DNA of 64,000 nucleotides from Bolinopsis microptera. Lineage: Eukaryota > Ctenophora > Tentaculata > Lobata > Bolinopsidae. The notes under the pieces were generated by a model, which searched no databases, was not told the origin of the DNA, and saw nothing but the letters and a program-made list of their open reading frames with translations. Within the stretch, counting starts at the first letter, position 1. Each line of letters opens with the position of its first letter. The translations under genes and the position numbers were made by a program. Positions 54,123 through 64,000 of this stretch are shown in pieces. Location of the stretch: NCBI RefSeq assembly GCF_026151205.1, contig NC_087078.1, positions 1,321,675-1,385,674 of the forward strand, in the 5' to 3' direction.

Positions 54123-57100
54123 ATTATATATTATTATATAACTTTATTCAAATCAAAAATAGAACATAAATGAACATCTTAAAGATCTGATAAGTAGCCA
54201 GAAAAAAAGAAATACTGATACACAAGCTATAACAACTTCTTCCATCCCGCTCTATCAGAGGCTAAAAGTCTTAAATTGTATAAATCGTCTGTATTTACAA
54301 ATGGAATGTTCCTACTACCTAAATCAAATTTAATAGTCTTAAGCAAGTTCGACTGGTGTCTGCCTACTCTACCCTTTTTGGTACTCTGACTCTCTACTGC
54401 AAAGTGTAATGCAAGCTGTGCAGGTGAGTTGTTATCACTGCGAAGGACATGTCCGAGCATCCTCCATCGTGCACATGCAACACGCTCACTGAGTGGAACC
54501 ACTTCACATCTCTTGTAAAGGGTGTCGTTTTTGATTATATTAGGGTAAGTCATTCTGATGATTTGCCTCAGATGCTTTCTGTGGCAAATATCCAGTTTAC
54601 TCAGTAGCTGCTTTGAAGCAGCCCAGCAGCTACAATTATACATTAAGACGGAGACCACCTGGGCTTCGTAGATCTTAAGTCTGGTCTTAAGAGGTATGCG
54701 TTTACCTTGTTCCCAAACTTTCTTGTAGGTTTGGAAAGCAAGATTTGCCAGAATACATCGTCTTTTTATGTCCTCGTTGCTGCACAATTTGGAACCAAGT
54801 GAGATAGATGATCTCCAGGGCTCTCTTCCTCGAAGTGGCTCTCCTTTGTCATCAACTTCGTTCTTCTCGGCCAGATAGATATGTGTGAACTCTGTTTTTG
54901 ATTCGTTGACAAAAAGATTCCACTCCTCCAATATCTCCTTGCATATTGGTAACATGGACTCCAAATTCTTTTTATCCTCGTCTGTGAAGTCTGCGTCGTC
55001 TGCGTACTCCCACTCAAGAGGTAGCAGGTTTTCAGCAAACGGAGGGTTGGGTCTTAGATAAGACATAAAGGCACGAAGGTGATAAAGTGCGCCAGCCAAA
55101 TACAGGGTGAAAAGGTTTCCAGACAAACTATCACCTTGGAACGCACCTATCGTGACAATGAACTCCCCTGATACGGTAGACCTCACTTTAATCTTCAGTT
55201 TGGTACATGAGAGTAGGTACCTTACCAGTCGGATGTCGTCTTCACTACAACCAGCATCAGCAAGAAGTTCTAGCAAAACTGATCTCTTAATGGTGTCGAA
55301 TGCAGATGACATATCAATACCCATTTTGTGTAGAGACCAGCGTTTCTCCTTCACAACTGAAACTAGGATCCGTTGTGTCCAAACAATATTTGCACAGCTA
55401 TGGCCAGGCTTGTAGGCATTTTGCCAAGGTCCTGTGTACTGAGAAACTTGTCTTTGAATGCGTCTAAGGACTATCATGGACAATATCTTCCTGGTGCCGT
55501 TTAAAAGACAAAGAGGGCGCAGACTTTTTAAAGGTCCACGTGGCTTACCAGGTTTTTGCAGTGGGGTAAGGAATCCTTCAGTGAATGAAGGTACATGTTC
55601 ATGACGTTCAAATGATTGATTGGTCAGCTGTGCAAATGTAGAATAGAAAATAGGTGGGGAGTGTTTAAGGAATTCGTTAGGAATACCATCAGGACCAACA
55701 GCCTTACCATTTCTTAGCTTTTTGGCAGCTTGTTCCACTTCAAAGGATGTGATGGGATTGTTTAGTGGCTGAGGACTGCCAACAAACGGCTCAAGTGGAG
55801 GTTCACTGTCTGGTCCTGTGTAGTGTTGCTCAAAATAGTTGCGTATAATGTCAGCTTTGTCACTCTCATTATCTACCAGTTGATTGTTGTCGTTAAAAAC
55901 AGAGATGGAGTCTGATTTCTTGTTACCTGATAGTTGCCGGACAGCTTCAAACATTTTACGGCCATCGTCTGTATTATTGATAGAGTCTGCAAGACTGTTT
56001 GCAACTTCTATTCTGAGAGTATTCAGTCGCTTCTTAATGTCATTTGAGAGTTTGTTAATTTTTGATCTCAAGTCCTTTCTGTCTCTGTATTCATTATTAT
56101 TCAGAAGTTGTAGCAATCGTTTTCTTTCCTCTGACATTTCAACAACTTCACTATCAGAAGAGTGGTGTCTCTTTCGCTGTGGCTCGCGTAGACCCACAGT
56201 GGAGATAGCAGCAGTCTCAACACTTTTAAATAGTTTACCGAACTGTTGACAAGTATCATTAGAAGAATAGTCAGGTTTAGATACTAGTCGGTTGATATTA
56301 TCAGTAAGTGCAGATTTAAACTGTTGTTGCGCTGCAATGCTACCTATAAGAGTGGTTGTGTTGAATGCCTTCTGAGTAGTCCTCTTCTTCCTGTAGAAAC
56401 TATAACGCAGGGAAAAATCTGCTTTCGCAACTACAAGCTTGTGGTCACTGCGGTGCTTAGTTCCCGCATATGACCTTGCATCAGTCAGTAGTGCTTTGCT
56501 CCTGGACTTGCAAAGTATATAGTCTATCTGTGAGAAGTATGGTTTACTCTTTCGGGTGGATTGGTCTCTTATCCATCCAGTGCGTGTAGTTATATGCCTG
56601 CTGCTGTGGGAGAATGAAGTATTGGTAGCAAATAAGCCATTTGCTGCCAGAAAATGTAACAATCTCTCTCCATTCTCGTTCCTTCTACCAACACCATGCC
56701 TACCTATGTGCTGCTGTAAACCATTTTCTTCATCAACAAGTGAACGCTTGCCTAACTTGGCATTGAAGTCACCTAACATCCATACTTCAAATCGAGCAGG
56801 AACACTGATAGCCTCAAGAAGCTCACCATAAAATTGATCAGCTAGTTGAGGATTCTGGACTGATTTTGGATTAGTAGGACTGTAACAATTAATAATTCTG
56901 ATATAACAAGGTGGTTTGTTTACCCAATTGGGCTTTAGTTTAACGTCCATGTAAACGACTCTGTCACTGATCTGATGATGCGATAAAACACTGTCCATAA
57001 AACGCTTGTTAACAACAAAACCAAGACCTCCATGTCTACCCTGCTTCTGGTCAAACAGAAACAGTCTATGATGACCGGGAAGTGTTGTTTCCAAGAATTC

Positions 57101-57340
57101 ACGAGTTTTGGTTTCTTGTAAGGCCAAAATATCTAAATCGTATCTGTCGATGTCCTCTGCAACAAGATGTTGCCTGTGAGTGGTGGAGAGACCACAAACA
57201 TTCCATGTCCCAAAATTGAGTGTCGTACTAGCAATGATGGAAAAAGTTGCACAAAGAAGGTATCCAGCGATCTTTGTCGAGGCGATAAACTTACTGGCTG
57301 CTTTCACTGCCATGCGGACTCGTTACTGTCACACACCATC
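54123..57340 (-). mobile_element. Full-length RTE-like LINE with 13-bp target duplication
   Basis: CTGTTTCTATCAT occurs at 54110-54122 and 57341-57353, enclosing 3,218 bp. The single ORF (57313 to 54227, 1,028 residues) is unbroken. The N-terminal APE endonuclease has TWNVCGL, ALQETK, MLGDFNAKLG and RSDHKLV. The reverse transcriptase has KAVGPDGIPNEFL, AYKPGHS, GIDMSSAFDTIKR, GAFQGDSLSGNLF and catalytic YADD. The C-terminal domain follows. The 5' leader is only 27 bp and the 3' tail about 104 bp, ending TTATATAATAATATATAAT. One ORF, ~3.2 kb and short tails fit the RTE clade. It lies 182 bp upstream of the DZANK1 start codon in the same orientation. Intactness and perfect duplication imply a recent insertion. 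Confidence 0.9.
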
Positions 57341-57353
57341 CTGTTTCTATCAT

Positions 57354-57915
57354 GATTCTATATTTAATTTTGATGATACGGGATCATTTACTGCAATGTT
57401 TTGGATAAGGAATTTATGCATTACAAAAAAATGCTTAATAGATAAATTTAAAGTAAAAACTGAAATCAATGATACGCAGCATGGGTGATGGGTCGACCTA
57501 GGTCGGTACTTGTATATACCATGTATGACATTCAATAATAATATTATGTAAGTTAATAGAATTTTATAAATTTAATATTATGATATTGTAACTTTGAATT
57601 TCTGAATTAAATAACTCTGAAAACACGAAAAGTAAAATTGTTAAAAATCAGCGAGGGTTTATGATCGCCTTATATCGGCAATGCGAAAATTTAAAAATAA
57701 ATAAAAATTGGCTGATCGAAATTCTGCATCAATTGAAATTATAGTTTGCGAAATAGCATTGCATGAATAATAGTGTATAGGTACTAGGTAGGTAGACCTC
57801 ACCCTGTGTAGAAATAGCGTTATATAAGTCAGCAAAGAACACAACCGATAGCAACGCTTAAAAATTCAAAAATACCTATTCTAACTGTAAAAAATAAATA
57901 CCGCCCAATTATTCT
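57354..57915. other. Spacer between the RTE LINE and MND1
   Basis: AT-rich with no gene recognised. The part next to 57916 is the presumed 3' untranslated region of MND1. Confidence 0.45.
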
Positions 57916-59075
57916 TCACTCGACGTAGTCCAGTTCTTCAGGAATGCCAAAATTTTTGCACATAGTTTTAGTTTCGATACTGAACTTGTTCTTACACCAA
58001 CTTTGTACTGAGAAGATATTATCAGTCCATCTGTTTATTGACTCTTTGGACGTTAATATCTCTTTCTTCTTTTGCTCTGAAAATAATTAAAATGTGTAAG
58101 TTAAAGGATCAAGGGAAGACCGATGGAAGACTGAAGAATGAAGGCCAAAAAAGGATAGGTCGCTGAACACGCAGAAACGAGGAGGGTTATAATACTTAAT
58201 ACGCAATGTAATATAATCATGAAAAGTTTCGTATAATTGACTGACCAAGAACTTCAGGATCACACTCTTTATATTTGAGAACCTCGTTGGTTACAGCAGC
58301 GAGCATCTTCTCCTTAACTCCTATCTCCTCAAGGAGCTCACTCCTTTCTGCTCCTTCCACCCGTAACTTCTTAGCTTCCTCTATTGCAGCTCCTGAAATT
58401 TTCAAATGTCTTGGATTGTTTTTCTATATCATTATTACGACTCAAATATAAAATGTCTTGGATTGTTTTCCTATAATATTATTATTACGACTCAAATATC
58501 AAATTTCTTGGATTGTTCACAAATTGTACATCAACAATGTTTTTCTAGTCATATCTAGCTCACCATTATTAGCTTTTCGTTTCTTGAGGCCCTCTACCTC
58601 CGTATTTATCTCTTCAAGTTTTCTTTTTCTGGAGAGAACAGCTTGGCTGGGAAAACACCAGAAGTAGTTGGATGTACCTATCTTCTCTGCGCACACCTGA
58701 CCAGGATCAAACTAATTTCATTTGTGGAATGTGTCAAACTACTGAATTGTGTTACAGATATATACTTGCCCATGATTAATTATTACTCATATACGTTAAG
58801 AAAAAGATACTAAATTTGATACAAATTCAACGCGGTACTAGAATGGAATGTGTATCTGTGATAGAGGGTAAGCACTCTATTGTCTTAGCATCTCTCACCA
58901 TATCGTCATCCACAAGACTCTGCAGGATATCCTTTACAGACATGGGTGTGATCCCCTTCTCTTTTGGACATATCTTCTCTAATTCCTTTAACTGGAACAC
59001 ATCCTTCTTCTCGTAGAAAACTTCCATCATCCTCTTCCTCTTCTCATCCACACTCAATCCTTTCTTTTTCGACAT
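57916..59075 (-). CDS. MND1: Meiotic nuclear division protein 1 (MND1)
   Basis: Four exons on the minus strand: 58899-59075, 58564-58696, 58246-58392 and 57916-58076. They join in phase to 205 residues, the same length as human MND1. The start [18 protein letters not shown], the winged-helix segment [33 protein letters not shown], the Lys/Glu-rich coiled coil, and the C-terminal capping region [18 protein letters not shown] ending in IPEELDYVE are all diagnostic. MND1 pairs with HOP2 (PSMC3IP) to help DMC1/RAD51 carry out strand invasion at meiosis, in the nucleus. The start is the ATG matching the family; an upstream in-frame TTG is not used. Intron 2 holds ~60-bp tandem repeats (58397-58520). 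It lies downstream of KIFAP3 in the same orientation. Confidence 0.95.
58397..58520. repeat. ~60-bp tandem repeat in MND1 intron 2
   Basis: AAATGTCTTGGATTGTTTTC plus TATTATTACGACTCAAATAT recurs two and a half times, beginning about five bases from the exon 3 acceptor. Confidence 0.8.
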
Positions 59076-60757
59076 TGACAACTACAATAATAGTAATAAG
59101 TATTCTCTGCTATTAACATTAACAATACATGCTCTGAACACGAACTGGGTATCAATTAACGGAAGGGAGAGGGCGCGGCGGAAGAAAGTTCGTGAACTGA
59201 AAATATGGCTCGGACTAGGCATTCATTGCCAAACTGAGTAGAGGCATAATGTCTATTGTATATTAGATACGTCATACTCGGACACTGAAACGATAGTTAG
59301 TACTGGTAGGCATAACTCAGGTACTATCCTTTACCAGATAAAATATGTATATTATGCCGACGTACTAATACTATACAATAAACATGTTATATAACTTGGA
59401 AAGGTTGGAAAATTCACCAGTACGGCCGGAAAAAAATAAAGATCAGCCAAGATAAGTTCGATCTTACAGCGTATTTTACAGGCAGTATTAACGACAAAAA
59501 TTAGGGATTCTGAGAAGGACAAGAAAAAGTAACATTCAGAACAAAGGGAAGGACAACACACTTATAAAATCAAGGTAGCACACTAATCCTACAAAAGAAC
59601 CCCGTCCCTACGGAGCAGCACGTCTCCAGGGAGCAACCTGTCTCCATCTCCAGGGAGTTATCACCATGATGTACGGCCACTAATTTGATCCTGAAACATA
59701 CATGCTGGCGTTCTGATCAAATCAGGCGAGCAATAAGTTTTGTCGAAGCGAGGAAACCCTGAAATACAATCCATGGTAAGCCAGGTAAGAGGCACTTTGT
59801 TACGATGTAGGGGGGAGTTTAGGGGCAGGTGTAGATAAAGTGGTGACAACTGTAACAACTGTAACAACTGTAACAACTGTAACAACTGTAACAACTGTAA
59901 CAACTGTAACAACTGTAACAACTGTAACAACTGTAACAACTGTAACAACTGTAACAACTGTAACAACTGTGACAACTGTGACAACTGTAACAGTTTCAGA
60001 GTTATTTAAGCATTCCAACCTGGTGTTCTTAACCCTAAAAATCACTCAAAACTAACTAATATCATACAATGCAACCTCCAATATAAAGAGGAAACAGAAA
60101 ACATACACATTTCATACCATCAGCACACACACGTCCAACATAAAATATAATATGTAGAGAGGAATTACGAGAATTTCAGTCGTAGTCTGTACACGAAAGC
60201 TGTCAACAGCATTTCAGCGTGTTGGGTGAGGTAATGTTAAATACGTATGTTGGGAGGAAATTTGCACTTAAACGCCTTTTTGTGAGGTTTTATGGGGGTC
60301 TGTGAGGATCTGTGGGTATCTGTGAGGATCTGTGGGTATCTGTGAAGATCACTCATATACGCTGATTAAATTTAAAATTTTATAATTAAAACTCAAAATG
60401 GAAATAATAAACTTGAAATTTTATACATATTTCGTACACTGTAAAGTTCATTAATAACATACCCTGAATACAATATACACCGTAATCATCTGAGTAAAAA
60501 TTCTGATAACTTGTCGCCAAAACAGCATGGCAAAACCATGTACTGGGGCAGGTATGATTCAAACTTTACTCCGCTGAAATATTTAACAGGAAACAAACTA
60601 ATAGAGTACAATCTGTGACCAGCACAGCATTCCAGTACGCACTTCTCATATTATATCAACTATAACACACTTCTTCTGAATAAAACTTTGTCAAACAAAT
60701 TCCAGCTTTATATAAATATATCAAATACTTCTGCGCTTTATAATAAACAAAACAAGA
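59076..60757. other. Intergenic region between MND1 and KIFAP3, with 9-bp microsatellite
   Basis: The MND1 promoter must lie at the left edge; no core motif stands out. At 59848-59992 there are about 16 copies of ACAACTGTA, readable as Thr-Val repeats on both strands (artefacts). GGATCTGTGGGTATCTGTGA repeats near 60305-60350. No gene recognised. Confidence 0.6.

Positions 60758-64000
<3,243 letters not shown>

Noticed and set aside
59840-60055. Thr-Val repeat ORFs between MND1 and KIFAP3
   Set aside because: Translations of the 9-bp microsatellite.

Overview
This window comes from an animal nuclear genome. Three conserved metazoan genes with GT-AG introns lie on the minus strand at the right: DZANK1, MND1 and the 3' part of KIFAP3. 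They point to an animal with cilia and meiosis. The base composition is AT-rich, most introns are a few hundred bases, and the window is full of DNA transposons, non-LTR retrotransposons and simple repeats. An aquatic invertebrate (for example a cnidarian) is plausible, but the sequence alone does not fix the taxon.

Layout. 1-1266: decayed Helitron Rep fragment (minus) carrying a 97-bp hairpin MITE. 2590-13368: an eight-exon gene (plus) for a secreted, possibly furin-cleaved orphan protein. Its 8.5-kb intron 6 holds a GC hairpin cluster, a ~7.2-kb fold-back transposon (4695-11853) with a LINE nested inside it, and a stray minus-strand exon-like segment. 13370-17130: MITEs, a hairpin pair and a 21-bp minisatellite.

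17327-31772 is the most unusual part. Two related mobile elements lie 457 bp apart. Element A (17327-22322) is a 4,996-bp near-perfect palindrome flanked by the 6-bp duplication TGGGTC. Each arm carries a C2H2/coiled-coil/acidic protein gene and a small ORF resembling a LEM domain. Element B (22780-31772) is 8,993 bp, has ~530-bp terminal inverted repeats and is flanked by the 6-bp duplication ATATTA. It encodes an apparently intact protein-primed family B DNA polymerase behind a four-times repeated core promoter, plus a spliced C2H2/acidic protein gene. Both begin AGTAGTATACA, and both encode a zinc finger with the same SRSLASH core. The 6-bp duplications, long inverted repeats and polymerase recall Polintons/Mavericks. 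However, no integrase, protease, ATPase or capsid ORF is visible, so this looks like a minimal two-gene, self-synthesising-type family with a palindromic deletion derivative.

31773-46400 is mostly repeats: a LINE 3' remnant, small MITEs, GC-rich quasi-palindromes, a 172-178-bp satellite arranged as inverted arrays around a 2.8-kb polypurine (GGA)n core, a short element with ~22-bp TIRs, and (CT)n tracts.

46437-64000 holds DZANK1 (16 exons, 814 codons), a full-length 3.2-kb RTE-like LINE with a 13-bp target duplication inserted 182 bp upstream of the DZANK1 start codon, MND1 (4 exons, 205 codons) and the last nine exons seen of KIFAP3, which runs off the right edge. Several introns here have tandem repeats that begin exactly at the 5' splice site. 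DZANK1 and KIFAP3 are linked to ciliary/microtubule transport and MND1 to meiotic recombination. Nothing indicates co-regulation.
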